Origin: Pantanalinema rosaneae
GTDB taxonomy: Bacteria > Cyanobacteriota > Cyanobacteriia > Leptolyngbyales > Leptolyngbyaceae
Reading direction: 5' to 3'
DNA length: 64,000 nucleotides
Assembly (NCBI RefSeq): GCF_050753385.1
Contig: NZ_JBLZFZ010000019.1
Coordinates: 1 to 64,000 of the forward strand
In this document: piece after piece, positions 38,313-47,757 of the stretch
Layout: each line of letters starts with the position of its first letter
How positions within the stretch are numbered: the stretch's first letter is position 1
Notes under the pieces: model-generated
Databases searched by the model: none
What the model saw: the letters and a program-made list of their open reading frames with translations, nothing else
Told to the model about the DNA's origin: nothing
Made by a program: the position numbers and the translations under genes

Positions 38313-39065
38313 TTAAGTGGACTGGGAGTGGGCGTGCATTTTGCTCGTGAGCTTTCGCATGGATTCGCCTTTGAGCATTAACCGCAACGAGTCGTGGACA
38401 ATCCGGTCGAGAATGGCATCGGCCAAGGTTGGGTCAGCAATTTGACCATGCCAGTCTTCCACCGGGAGTTGCGTGGCAAATAAGCAGGAAGCTTTGCGGT
38501 AGCGTAAATCGAGCAAGTCCAACAGGTCGCGAGCCTCTGGCGCGGGCAGTGGATCTCGCAGCCAGTCATCAAGCACCAGCAGATTGAACGTCGCGAATTG
38601 ACGCTGCAACTTGGGCAAAGACCCATCGGCTCGAGCGAGTTTGAGTTCCATGGTCAAATCGGCGCTGCGGATGTAGCGCACCGTCTGTCCGAGGGTGCAA
38701 CAATGATTGGCCAATACCGAAGAGAGAAAGGTTTTGCCCACGCCAGTGGGTCCGACCAGCATCAAGTTGAGATGCTCTTGCACCCATTGCCCGCCGGCAA
38801 GTTCCAGGAACTTGGATTTAACCAGTCCCCGAGAGACCGAAAAATCAATATCAGCCACCGAAGCGGTCGTCGAGAGTTGGGCTTGCTTGAGCCGACGTTG
38901 GAGACGCTGTTGGCCCCGCCGGTGATGTTCGCGCTCAACTAGTAACGAGAAGCGTTCGTCAAATCCCAGATCGTGGTAGGTCGAGCTGGTGTGTTGTTCA
39001 CTCCAGGCGTCGAGCATCCCACCCAGACGCAAGGCTTTGAGTTGTTCAACCGTTGATGGATTCAT
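38313..39065 (-). CDS. istB: IS21 transposition helper ATPase IstB
   Basis: 250 residues, AAA+ ATPase with Walker A GPTGVGKTFLSS and Walker B NLLVLDDWL, N-terminal RLGGMLDAW helix region. IstB assembles on DNA and stimulates the IstA transposase. It begins 11 bp after istA on the same strand. Confidence 0.93.
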   Translation of the reverse strand: MNPSTVEQLKALRLGGMLDAWSEQHTSSTYHDLGFDERFSLLVEREHHRRGQQRLQRRLKQAQLSTTASVADIDFSVSRGLVKSKFLELAGGQWVQEHLNLMLVGPTGVGKTFLSSVLANHCCTLGQTVRYIRSADLTMELKLARADGSLPKLQRQFATFNLLVLDDWLRDPLPAPEARDLLDLLDLRYRKASCLFATQLPVEDWHGQIADPTLADAILDRIVHDSLRLMLKGESMRKLTSKMHAHSQST

Positions 39066-39076
39066 AGGTAATCGCC

Positions 39077-40621
39077 TTATTGATAGTACTGGGCACCCCG
39101 GAGGTTGGCATGTTCGACTGGGGCCGCCGATGGAGTTTGAACACAGACAGGCGCTTGCTCTAAGCGATTCTCTAGGAGCGAGCGGAGTCGTTTCAAGCCG
39201 ACCATGCCCAAGACATTGGCCGTATGACAGGCGGCTTCCAAGCGGTCTTGACCATACTGTCCGGCTAAGCGCTGCACTCCTTTGAGGGTACGAAAGGCTT
39301 GCTCTTCATGCTCCTTGCTCTCAAAAATGGCTTGCACCTGGGCTCTGGTTTGTGTCCCGATGCGTTCTGCCCAGGCCAGAAAGCCTTCTTTCGATTGGGC
39401 TTTATAGGCCCAGTGCGCTGGTGGCATGTGAGCCGGCAAGGTAGTATGGCGGTAGCGGACGCGTGAGCGTTGATGGCAAGCAATGCGTTGATGGTCGTGA
39501 AAAATCTCCACCAAGTGCTCGCTCACTTTCACTTCGACTGAACCATGGACGAAGCGGTAAGGCACCGAGTAGTAGTGCCCTTCGACTTCGATGTGATAGT
39601 CCAGATTCACTTTGGCTCGTTTCCATTGCCCGAGGACAAACGCTTGCATGGGCAGCGGCTGTAAGACCGGTTGGTCCACCTGCTCAAACAAGGCGTGACG
39701 CGATAGGCCATAGCCGTGCATCATCCGCCCGTTGAGGGCACTCAGCCGCGTCGCAATCGCCTGGTTCAACTGGACAAAACTGGTAAAGCGTTCGTTCCGT
39801 AAGGGCGCCAGGATTTGCCGCTCCACTTCTTGCACCGCCTTTTCCACCTTTGCTTTGTCCTTCGGCTTTTTGGGGCGCGCGGGAATGACCGCTACCCCAT
39901 AATGTTCAGCCAGTTCTTGATAGGTGCGGTTGATGCCAGGTTCATACCGACACGGATGAGTCACCCCAGACTTGAGATTATCCGGCACCACAATCTGAGG
40001 GACGCCTCCGAAGAACGCAAAAGCCCGCTCATGGGACCCAATCCAATGGGGCAACTCCTGGGTCGGCGTAGCTTCGGCATAAGTGTAGTTACTCGCACCC
40101 AGACACGCCACAAAGATTTGCGCCGGCACGACTTCACCCGTGTCCGGATCACTCACTGCTACCGTCAACCCGCAGTAGTCCACAAATAGCTTTTCCCCCC
40201 CTTTGTAGACCTGCCGCATCGACAACTTCTGCTGGGCTCGCCAACGGTTGTAGCGCCGACAGAAGCCACCGTAGCTCAGCTGCCACTCCCCCTTGTCCAA
40301 TCCTTCCTGCCATAACAGTGCCAGAGTGACACCCTTGCGTTGCAACTCCACCGCAACTTGACCGAAGTCAATCGTTTCAGTTTGGTGGGACACCGGTCGT
40401 TTGCCTTTGCCCAACACCTCTAACGCTTGCCGGTCGCTCATTTGGCTTAATTGCTCATAGCTTAACCCCTTCGCCACAGCTCGCCGAATGTAATCCTGTA
40501 CCGTGGAACGGGCAACTCCACAACTCTGAGCGATGGCGCTTTGGTTGTGTCCTAGCTCGTGCAAACGCACCATTTCTCGAAATTTGGCCATCGGCAGTAA
40601 TCCTCCTTGTTGTCGTTTCAT
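39077..40621 (-). CDS. istA: IS21 transposase IstA
   Basis: 514 residues. N-terminal HTH (LHELGHNQSAIAQSCGVARSTVQDYI), DDE integrase core with LFVDYCGLTVAV (first Asp), FGGVPQIVVPDNLKSGV (second Asp) and RPKKPKDKAKVEKAVQEVE (catalytic Glu), then a beta-rich C-terminal domain with GHYYSVPYRFV. Length and motifs are complete, so the element may be active. Confidence 0.93.
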   Translation of the reverse strand: MKRQQGGLLPMAKFREMVRLHELGHNQSAIAQSCGVARSTVQDYIRRAVAKGLSYEQLSQMSDRQALEVLGKGKRPVSHQTETIDFGQVAVELQRKGVTLALLWQEGLDKGEWQLSYGGFCRRYNRWRAQQKLSMRQVYKGGEKLFVDYCGLTVAVSDPDTGEVVPAQIFVACLGASNYTYAEATPTQELPHWIGSHERAFAFFGGVPQIVVPDNLKSGVTHPCRYEPGINRTYQELAEHYGVAVIPARPKKPKDKAKVEKAVQEVERQILAPLRNERFTSFVQLNQAIATRLSALNGRMMHGYGLSRHALFEQVDQPVLQPLPMQAFVLGQWKRAKVNLDYHIEVEGHYYSVPYRFVHGSVEVKVSEHLVEIFHDHQRIACHQRSRVRYRHTTLPAHMPPAHWAYKAQSKEGFLAWAERIGTQTRAQVQAIFESKEHEEQAFRTLKGVQRLAGQYGQDRLEAACHTANVLGMVGLKRLRSLLENRLEQAPVCVQTPSAAPVEHANLRGAQYYQ

Positions 40622-40668
40622 CGGTGCTCCTACTTCTGCTCATTAATGTGTGTGCAGTGTAGGCGCAG

Positions 40669-40797
40669 GTGCCGAAGTTGGATGTGAATGACCTGCCGAG
40701 GTCTCCGGAGAATTAAGTGCCGAAGCATCCGGAGAATCCGGTGCCGAAGTAGTTGTCACTTCAGTGCCGAAGTCTCCGGAGAATTAGGTGCCGAAGT
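40669..40797. repeat. Clustered terminal repeats of the IS21 element
   Basis: Five copies of GTGCCGAAGT or one-base variants at 40669, 40718, 40741, 40764 and 40788, with a degenerate copy at 40693, several separated by the shared spacer TCCGGAGAAT. These are transposase binding sites at the istA-proximal end. Confidence 0.8.
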
Positions 40798-41111
40798 TCA
40801 TGCAATTTTGCAGTCTTGAGAAGGAACATTAGCCCAGAACACATCCTGCCCGATTTGAAATTTTGGAATTGGTAGGGGAGATGGCAGGGGCACAGAATTC
40901 GATAGAGCGATCGGTGGGATAAAAATGTGGTTTGACATGAGACTTCTAAGCAGAACTAAGGAGAATCAACGTATGACGGAGCTAATAGATCGGTGGGATC
41001 GTCGATACAGCTCATCAACGCTTACCCTTTGTAGAGAAATCTAACATATTTGTAGCTCTTTGTAGCTGATCTGAATCTATATAGTGCCTAAAAAGCTAGA
41101 ATTGAGGCTTT
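40798..41111. other. Intergenic region upstream of the CopG-like gene
   Basis: About 310 bp with no gene. It should contain the promoter of the plus-strand CopG-like gene, since the IS21 element forms its left boundary. TTTGTAGAGAA and repeated TTTGTAGCT stretches near 41030-41070 are direct repeats that could bind the CopG-like protein; this is speculative. Confidence 0.35.
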
Positions 41112-41336
41112 ATGGAGACTGAGATGTATCATCTAAGCAACATTGACACACAAGAATCCGTGAGTAAGCGCATTCATGTCACCCTACCGGATGGGATCTA
41201 TCTAAAACTGGAAACTTGGGCAGAGTCAGAGGCTAGACCCGTGGCAAATCTAGCGGCATATCTGCTGCAAAAAGTCATAGAGGGGGCTGAAGACCAAGGA
41301 AAAATTCCACTGCCCAAAAATGACAAATCAAAATGA
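41112..41336 (+). CDS. Ribbon-helix-helix (CopG-like) protein
   Basis: 74 residues with GAGG just before the ATG. The pattern SKRIHVTLPDGIYLKLETWAESEARPVANLAAYLLQKVI is a ribbon-helix-helix fold: a short basic strand then two helices. Such proteins are plasmid copy-control repressors or antitoxins. The stop overlaps the next ORF by four bases, and a primase-like gene follows, which favours a plasmid-type replication role. Confidence 0.7.
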   Translation: METEMYHLSNIDTQESVSKRIHVTLPDGIYLKLETWAESEARPVANLAAYLLQKVIEGAEDQGKIPLPKNDKSK

Positions 41337-41347
41337 GGGCAGTCGCT

Positions 41348-41776
41348 ATGACAGTACCGCTTGTACAACCGTCCAAATCTAGACTGGGTAAGGGTATTTA
41401 TAGCCTTACCCGGAAACAACTAGAGAGAATTGGCTATTCTCGGAAAGCCTTGCTAAATATAAGTTTTGTCTACCTATATGAAGCGCTCAAAGCCGTGTCG
41501 ATTTATCCGAAGCATCAAGCCTCTGAAGTTAAGCTCTCCTATTTACTGAAGGCTTACTTGGGTGGCTCCACTATGCTGCCTGGTCACTACAACAGTTGGT
41601 CGATACTACGCCCGAGCTTTGTTGAAGGGGAGACCGATAATCCCGTAGCGGTTCGAAGATTTTTGCAAAAATTGCTGCATTTTTGGGGATCTGCGCTTAG
41701 ATCTAGACACACTGATCCGAATTTTGATCAGCCAACAAGTTTGCCCCTTTGTAAGGTACAGGAGGTGACTAAATAA
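41348..41776 (+). CDS. Hypothetical protein of the plasmid-like module
   Basis: 142 residues from an ATG with GAGGG eight bases upstream; an ATG at 41333 overlapping the CopG stop is the alternative. Basic, with one helical central part (YSRKALLNISFVYLYEALKAV) and no recognised motif. Coupling to the CopG-like gene points to replication, partition or toxin function. Confidence 0.55.
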   Translation: MTVPLVQPSKSRLGKGIYSLTRKQLERIGYSRKALLNISFVYLYEALKAVSIYPKHQASEVKLSYLLKAYLGGSTMLPGHYNSWSILRPSFVEGETDNPVAVRRFLQKLLHFWGSALRSRHTDPNFDQPTSLPLCKVQEVTK

Positions 41777-42057
41777 CTTAAATACCCTTTAAAAGTCAGA
41801 ACCCCGTCTGCTGGAACAGAGGGGGCGGAAGACTTAATTCACAATTTGGATAGGATGCGGGGACGCTAACCAGCAACGAGAAAAGCAGTGTTAGGTCGCC
41901 CGGCGTTGCTATGACAATTTTAGTGGGAATTTGTCAAATGATGCAATATCTTTGACCAATTGCCCTAAATTTTGCATGGCTTCCTATTCGTCATCGCTAC
42001 TGACATAGGGAGTTTTATTGTGCATGTGAGCAGTTATATCGGGTGGGAGGACAAGGC

Positions 42058-44316
42058 ATGAAGTCCGCTCCCGCCCCGCAGTTTCAATCAATCCAAGAAT
42101 GGGGTGACGCCTTTCTCGCCCTCTGGCCACATCGCTATGACTACTTATGGGCCGAGCATCCGAATCCTGATGAGCGCCCAGAGTGGAAGACCGAAAGCCG
42201 CTATCCGCTCAGCGATCGCCTGATTCAACAAGGCAGTTACTTGTATGGAGTGCGGTTTGGTGCAACCACCCGTTACCTGCTGCTGGACATCGATAAGGGT
42301 AGCGTGTACCATCCGAGTCATGATCGCTGGGCATGGCGACGAATGGTTGCGACCTTGGAGGTGTTGGGCTTAGTGCAATCTGTGCTGTGTACCTCCAGCT
42401 ATAGCGGTGGGATGCACCTATATCTGCCCTTTGACACCGAGCAGAAGACCTGGAAGATCGCCTTGGCGGTCACGACGCTGCTGGAAAATGCCGGGTTCAA
42501 ATTAGTGCCGGGGCAGTTGGAAGTGTTTCCCCACGGCAAGCCGTATTCCCCGAGTGGTGAACCCAGCCTGTATCACGGGCATCGCCTGCCGATGCAAGCC
42601 GGGTCGTACCTGATCAACAGTGACCTGCAACTGATTTGGGGCGATCAGCAGACCTTTGTACAGCAGTGGCAGTTGGCGCAGCGGCGGAACGCGGTGGATG
42701 AAGCCGCCCTGGATCACATACTCTGCACCGCCCGCCGCCGTCAGTTTCGCTTAACCGGCAAAGCGAATAAATTCTTGAATGACCTGAATGCCGAGATTGA
42801 GCCGGGGTGGACGGGCTATGGGCAAACGAATCGCTTGTTAGGTCGAATCGCCATGCGCTCATATATTTTTGGGCATGTCCTGTATGCGGAAGCGCCGTTA
42901 ACGGGCACTGCCTTGGTGGAAGATATTGCGCGGATTGCCCGATCGCTGCCTGGGTATGCGGACTGGTCACGACACCAACATGAAATCGACCAACGTGCCC
43001 AAGAGTGGGGAGCCGCCGTCGAAGCCAGTCACTACTATGCCTTTGGTAGTAAACAGAGTGCCAAGCCAACCACTCAGCTCGCCCCGAATACTCCTGCTAT
43101 GCCAACTTGGAATCAACAGCAAGCGCAGAGTGCGCGTGATCGGATCAGCCAAGCGGTGGCTGACCTGCTGTCCCAAAACGCATTACCCAGCCAAGTGACC
43201 GCCCGTAAAGCAGCGATTAAAGCCTATGGCATAGGTAGCCAAACGCTAGATAAGTACCAGGAGTTATGGCATCCCCAACATCTCCAACCCAGTCTGGGAG
43301 CGGAAGACCACCCTGTGGAAATCGAACCAGCGGATATTGCCTGCCTTAAACCCAGTCTGGAAGGGCAAAGCCAGCCGATTGACCCTAATAAGTTTGTGCT
43401 CCCTGCCGCTGCCCTTGAAGGGCAAGCGGTTGGGCAATTAGATGCTGGGGGGTCTGGGGGGTTTTCCACAGGGGTTCCAGTTAGGTTCAACGACCCGCGT
43501 TCGCTCAGAGCGGCGCAGCACCTTGCTAAGATGCAGTCATGGCTAGACAGTGGCGATCCGATTTTGGTGGGGGAAGCTCAGCAATATTTTCAGGAAGTTG
43601 CCCAGCCGGAACCCATCAGTGCCGGGGCAGTGGGTGATGTTGATCAGAACTTGTCGTTAGATGAGTTAGAGGATAGAGCAGCTATGCCAGGTGGGTTTGG
43701 AGCACCAAGAGTAACGAAGCGGCAGAAGATCAACACTGGGTGGCAGGAGATCCAGCAGTTAACGGCTCGGTTGCCACAGCCGGTTGAGAAACCCGATCAA
43801 AATGCAGCGAGGCAGGCAGAGATCGAAGCACTGTTAGCTCAGGAGCACCAAGACCACCCCGAGGAAGCGGCGTTAGCCTGGTCGATCGGGGTGTACAATC
43901 CGCTCAACCAGGTAGACTTGTTGGCTGTGGAAGCTCGCTCCCTGGAGCCAGACGAAGAAGATTGGTTGGCGATCGCCCGGATGGTGGGTTGGTTGTGGGT
44001 GGACGATGAACTGGATGCGATTTACTTCACAGCGCCCCCGCCAGCGTTTGCCTTGGAGCAAGCCGATTGGTATGTGCGGCCTGACTTAACAGATTTCCTG
44101 GAGTCGCCGATGTTGTTGCGGGAGGTGGTGCAACACTATCCCATCCCTGTGGAAGTGCTGCAAGAGGTGAGTGAGGAGTGCATGCAGCAGCTTGGCTGGA
44201 CAGGGTTACAGCGGGAGCAGTTTATCCAGCAAGTGTTTGGCACACCGGAAGCGGAGTTGACCAAAAGTGATTGGGAGGTGCTGTTATTTGAACTTCAGAT
44301 GCAGATGGAACGGTAG
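42058..44316 (+). CDS. Primase-like (AEP-type) replication protein
   Basis: 752 residues from the ATG at 42058, which has GGGAGG seven bases upstream (an in-frame GTG at 42043 overlaps that ribosome site). The N-terminal domain resembles archaeo-eukaryotic primases of plasmids and prophages: YLLLDIDKG (metal-binding DxD), SSYSGGMHLYLPF (Ser...His), and GQLEVFPHGK. The middle has a helical PriCT-like stretch with RKAAIKAYGIGSQTLDKY, then a long acidic, low-complexity C-terminal half with no helicase Walker motif. Role as plasmid or integrative-element primase is inferred from the core motifs and the CopG-like neighbour. Confidence 0.65.
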   Translation: MKSAPAPQFQSIQEWGDAFLALWPHRYDYLWAEHPNPDERPEWKTESRYPLSDRLIQQGSYLYGVRFGATTRYLLLDIDKGSVYHPSHDRWAWRRMVATLEVLGLVQSVLCTSSYSGGMHLYLPFDTEQKTWKIALAVTTLLENAGFKLVPGQLEVFPHGKPYSPSGEPSLYHGHRLPMQAGSYLINSDLQLIWGDQQTFVQQWQLAQRRNAVDEAALDHILCTARRRQFRLTGKANKFLNDLNAEIEPGWTGYGQTNRLLGRIAMRSYIFGHVLYAEAPLTGTALVEDIARIARSLPGYADWSRHQHEIDQRAQEWGAAVEASHYYAFGSKQSAKPTTQLAPNTPAMPTWNQQQAQSARDRISQAVADLLSQNALPSQVTARKAAIKAYGIGSQTLDKYQELWHPQHLQPSLGAEDHPVEIEPADIACLKPSLEGQSQPIDPNKFVLPAAALEGQAVGQLDAGGSGGFSTGVPVRFNDPRSLRAAQHLAKMQSWLDSGDPILVGEAQQYFQEVAQPEPISAGAVGDVDQNLSLDELEDRAAMPGGFGAPRVTKRQKINTGWQEIQQLTARLPQPVEKPDQNAARQAEIEALLAQEHQDHPEEAALAWSIGVYNPLNQVDLLAVEARSLEPDEEDWLAIARMVGWLWVDDELDAIYFTAPPPAFALEQADWYVRPDLTDFLESPMLLREVVQHYPIPVEVLQEVSEECMQQLGWTGLQREQFIQQVFGTPEAELTKSDWEVLLFELQMQMER

Positions 44317-44577
44317 ACTGAGCGGGGTAAGTGTTCCGCGATCGATCGAGGTTAAGCGAAGGACACCGTACACGCATTTCGTCGTGTTCGACCGCGCCCC
44401 ATCTGCCAGATGGCGGATGGCTACTAACTGCTTCAGGGGTGACCTGACCAGCAGTCCCTGATCGACCCCAGGAGATTTGAAAGGATATTGATGGCAGCAA
44501 GTTTGAGATAGGGGTAGAGAACGCTGGGGTGTTGCTCAGAACTGACAGGATAATGGGTTTAAGCTTCGTTGTGTGGA

Positions 44578-46101
44578 ATGCTTAACCTCATGGTTCGCCT
44601 GCGCTCACCCCAATTCCCTCCCACCTTGCCCTGGCTGAATTGCGAGCATCCCCTGTCCCTGCAAGCTCTACGTGGGCAGATTGTGCTGCTTGACTTCTGG
44701 ACTTACGGGTGTATCAATTGCCTGCATGTCATCCCTGACTTGCATTACCTGGAGCAGAAATATTCGCGTCAGCTCACTATTATCGGGGTGCATACGGCCA
44801 AGTTTGACCAGGAACAGCATCTAGATAGCATCCACCAGGCAATTTTGCGCTACGGCATCACCCATCCTGTTGTGGTTGATCGCGATCACACCCTCTGGGA
44901 TCAGTACTCGATCCGTGCCTATCCCACCTTTGTGCTGATTGATCCGCAGGGGTATATCGTGACAACTCTGGCAGGCGAAGGTAGACGGCAAATCCTGGAT
45001 GACTTGATTGCGCGATTGATTGAGGAACACACCGGCAAAGCCACCCTGAGTGAGAAACGCTTACAGGATATGATTCCTGTCGATCCCCTGGCAGTAACGC
45101 CTTTAGCCTTTCCAGGGAAGGTGCTTGCCCATGAACGGAGTGCTGCCTTATTTATTGCAGATACGGGACACCACCGGATTGTCATCACTCAGTTAGATGG
45201 CACCTTCCAAGCGACGATCGGGACGGGGGTGGCAGGCTGGCAGGATGGAGACTGGGAAATTGCTCAGTTTTCGGCTCCCCAAGGCATGGCATTGGATGCG
45301 TCCAATTCAGTCCTTTACGTTGCGGATGCTGGCAATCATCGACTGCGCGCCATTGATTTACGGCAAAAAACCGTCTGCACGATCGCCGGGACCGGACGGC
45401 AAAACCCGGTGCTGTTCCCCCAGGGTGGCAACGCCCTGACGCTGGAATTAAACTCTCCCTGGGATTTAGTATGCCTTGATCATGCCCTCTACATCGCCAT
45501 GGCAGGCTCCCATCAAATTTGGGTGATGGATCTGGTGCATCACACTATCCAGACTTACCTCGGCACAGGCGCAGAATATTGTGTGGATGGTTCGCTTGAA
45601 GTCGCAGCCTTTGCCCAGCCGCATGGCATCACAACGGATGGCACTCGACTCTTTGTTGCCGATAGTGAAACCAGTTCAATTCGGGCCATCACTCTTGGTT
45701 CCCTGTCCGTCGTGCAGACTCTCTGTGGGCTTGGTGAATTATTCCATTTTGGTGATCGTGATGGGATGGGTTCGCAGGCTCAATTCCAGCATTGTTCTGG
45801 GTTAGTCCACGCCAGAGGGTTTCTGTGGGTGGCTGACACATACAATCACACCATCAAGCGAGTGCATCCTGTAACGGGAGACTGCCGCCGGGTCGCGGGT
45901 CGGGGCACCCCTGGATTGGCGGATGGTATTGGAGTCGATGCCTGGCTCTCAGAACCCTCGGGAGTGGCTTACGCGGGCGATCACCTGTACATTGCTGATA
46001 CCAACAATCATGTGATTCGCAGCTTGAACGTGGAGTCCCTCGCCGTCACAACCTTGTCGCTTCTAAGCCTCTGTGCGCCGAATGTTTGTATTCCCACCTA
46101 A
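44578..46101 (+). CDS. NHLRC2-like thioredoxin/NHL-repeat protein
   Basis: About 507 residues. The N-terminal 160 residues are a thioredoxin fold with CINC (WTYGCINCLHV) and a cis-Pro region (AYPTFVLID). Then six NHL-type blades (for example LYVADAGNHRLRAIDL, LWVADTYNHTIKRVHP, LYIADTNNHVIRSLNV) make a beta-propeller. The arrangement matches the NHLRC2 family found widely in cyanobacteria. The start is uncertain: TTG 44569, ATG 44578 and ATG 44590 are all in frame; I use 44578. No signal peptide, so cytoplasmic. Confidence 0.85.
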   Translation: MLNLMVRLRSPQFPPTLPWLNCEHPLSLQALRGQIVLLDFWTYGCINCLHVIPDLHYLEQKYSRQLTIIGVHTAKFDQEQHLDSIHQAILRYGITHPVVVDRDHTLWDQYSIRAYPTFVLIDPQGYIVTTLAGEGRRQILDDLIARLIEEHTGKATLSEKRLQDMIPVDPLAVTPLAFPGKVLAHERSAALFIADTGHHRIVITQLDGTFQATIGTGVAGWQDGDWEIAQFSAPQGMALDASNSVLYVADAGNHRLRAIDLRQKTVCTIAGTGRQNPVLFPQGGNALTLELNSPWDLVCLDHALYIAMAGSHQIWVMDLVHHTIQTYLGTGAEYCVDGSLEVAAFAQPHGITTDGTRLFVADSETSSIRAITLGSLSVVQTLCGLGELFHFGDRDGMGSQAQFQHCSGLVHARGFLWVADTYNHTIKRVHPVTGDCRRVAGRGTPGLADGIGVDAWLSEPSGVAYAGDHLYIADTNNHVIRSLNVESLAVTTLSLLSLCAPNVCIPT

Positions 46102-46192
46102 ACCGCATGGCTCAAGGTTAAATGGGCGATCGACCTCTGCGATGTCCCCAAACCTGAGAACCTTATGGGACTACTACACGGGACGATGGGAA

Positions 46193-46651
46193 CTAAAAGG
46201 CGTAGCGAATGGTGCAGTACGGCAACTGCTGTTCCAATGCCCCACAGAGCCCATCGACCAGTGTTCCTTTCAAACCCCGCTTGTAGCGCACATTCTTGCC
46301 CCCCGTTTGAGACAACTTGGTTTCCTGTAAGTTGGGCTGCCACAGCAAGCCTTTGGCCTGAGGATGCCAGCCTAAATTAACCTCGTGCAGGCGATCGTTG
46401 TGGGTCAGGAGAATCACTTCTGCTTGCAACTGCTCCTTGGCGGGAGGCAAAAGGGTATCATCAATTTCTTCAAACAACTGCTGATAGTCTGCGAGCCAGT
46501 CCTGGTAGTAAATCACAGGCGCAAAGTTGACATGCACTTCGTACCCAGCTTCGACGAAGTCATTGATGGCAGCAATGCGATCGCGGATCGGTGAAGTCCA
46601 AATATCGACTACCGATGCCTCAGTCGAAGGCATCAGGCTAAAGCGGCTGCA
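46193..46651 (-). pseudogene. C-terminal remnant of a spore-photoproduct-lyase-like radical SAM protein
   Basis: About 146 residues match the end of the SPL-like radical SAM family: ASVVDIWTSPIRDRIAAIN, YEVHVNFAPVIYYQDWLADY, EVILLTHNDRLHEVNLGWHP and KNVRYKRGLK. The N-terminal half with the iron-sulfur CxxxCxxC motif is absent; the frame is blocked by a TGA at 46652-46654. A deletion between it and the WYL gene probably marks the border of the defence island. Not functional as a radical SAM enzyme. Confidence 0.75.
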
Positions 46652-46674
46652 TCAATATCCCCAAAATTAGGCTT

Positions 46675-47550
46675 TTACATGTTATTGACTCCACTCAAAC
46701 TATATTGCTCGCACATAGCTTGCAGCTTTTGCTTGAATTTTGCCTGCACCGGTTCTGGCGAGACAATGATGCAGTCTTCTCCGTAGCGCATGATCTCACG
46801 AAAGAACCAAAAGGTATTCGAGATCCGGCGCACGATTTGACGAACGGGTGGATGACGATCGCTCAACCATTCATTCCTCACATCAGCCGGTTTGGATTCG
46901 TAGGCAAAGGCTAATCCTCTAGATAGGTGCATCTCGACCTCAAGGACATCAAGATGGGGTCGCCATCGTTTGCGAACCGAACTGAGAGCAGCATCAGGAA
47001 TCCGGTCTAAACGTAATGTCCAGTTATGCTGTAACTCAGGTAGGTCTCGGTTCCCTTCGGTTTCTTCACACCAGCATTCCAAATACTGCCGCTGCTCATA
47101 GGGTGTAATCTTAGCGTGACAGATCGTGAAACTCCAGGGACGATCAACGGCATCTCGATACGTCAGTTGAAACGGAATTTGGCGGCGAATATATTGGTCA
47201 ATTTCCAATCGCCAGGGAGCTAACGGTATTTCAAGATAGCGCTCAATCTCGCTTCTTAAAGGAATGGATAGTTCACTTCGCTCTAGTAGAAGTTGGGCAA
47301 CTACTTGAGCCGATTCGGGGTGGCCTGCATCTGTCAGTAATTGGATAGATTGATACAGTGCTCGAATGCGAGTATCTGACCAATTATTGTTGCGATTAAT
47401 CAGCAGTTCTTGGCGGGCGATCGCTTCCATCAAGCGGGAAATATTGGGGCGAGTGCCCCATCGCATTCCCTGCTCATCGGCGATCGCTTCTAATCGGGCT
47501 TTGTCCTGCTCTGATAGAGAAAGCGTAATGGATTGCCCCTTTCGTCCCAT
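46675..47550 (-). CDS. WYL-domain transcriptional regulator of the defence island
   Basis: 291 residues. The N-terminus (GQSITLSLSEQDKARLEAIADEQG...NISRLMEAIAR) looks like a ribbon-helix-helix DNA-binding domain. The centre contains a WYL-like ligand-binding Sm fold (IPFQLTYRDAVDRPWSFTICHAKITPYEQRQYLECWCEE), with the motif degenerate, followed by a WCX-like C-terminus. ATG with AGGA five bases upstream. WYL regulators lie next to DISARM, BREX and CBASS loci and repress or activate them; this one is divergent from drmD, so autoregulation from the shared 207-bp region is likely. Confidence 0.85.
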   Translation of the reverse strand: MGRKGQSITLSLSEQDKARLEAIADEQGMRWGTRPNISRLMEAIARQELLINRNNNWSDTRIRALYQSIQLLTDAGHPESAQVVAQLLLERSELSIPLRSEIERYLEIPLAPWRLEIDQYIRRQIPFQLTYRDAVDRPWSFTICHAKITPYEQRQYLECWCEETEGNRDLPELQHNWTLRLDRIPDAALSSVRKRWRPHLDVLEVEMHLSRGLAFAYESKPADVRNEWLSDRHPPVRQIVRRISNTFWFFREIMRYGEDCIIVSPEPVQAKFKQKLQAMCEQYSLSGVNNM

Positions 47551-47560
47551 AAGTTCCTAA

Positions 47561-47616
47561 TTTGTACGTACACTTTGTACTTGCCACTCTTCTATTGTGA
47601 ATGCCATCATGGGCAT
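47561..47616. promoter_or_regulatory. Candidate operator between the WYL gene and drmD
   Basis: Within the divergent intergenic region are two direct copies of TTTGTAC (47561-47567 and 47574-47580, 13 bp apart), the first followed by GTAC to form a palindrome, and an inverted repeat ATGCC-ATCATG-GGCAT (47601-47616). They lie just upstream of the WYL start and are plausible regulator sites; no experimental or comparative support. Confidence 0.4.
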
Positions 47617-47757
47617 ATTGCAATTTTTTAGATGCTTGTGAATAAAAGTGGGCAACCTAGTTGGGGAGCGATCGCTCTCTAGCGGGTAATAATGCCTTGT
47701 TTTCGGCTGAGATCTGGACTGAGCACTGTCTGATTACTGTTTATTTAAGGGGTAAGG

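Larger units (their letters stand above)
38198..40797 (-). mobile_element. IS21-family insertion sequence
   Basis: About 2.6 kb with istB and istA in the usual order and multiple short terminal repeats based on GTGCCGAAGT. Left: reverse complements at 38198-38207 (variant) and 38222-38230. Right: copies at 40669-40678, 40718-40727, 40741-40750, 40764-40773 and 40788-40797, plus a degenerate one at 40693. Multiple terminal repeats are characteristic of IS21. Exact ends and target duplications are not certain. Confidence 0.85.
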
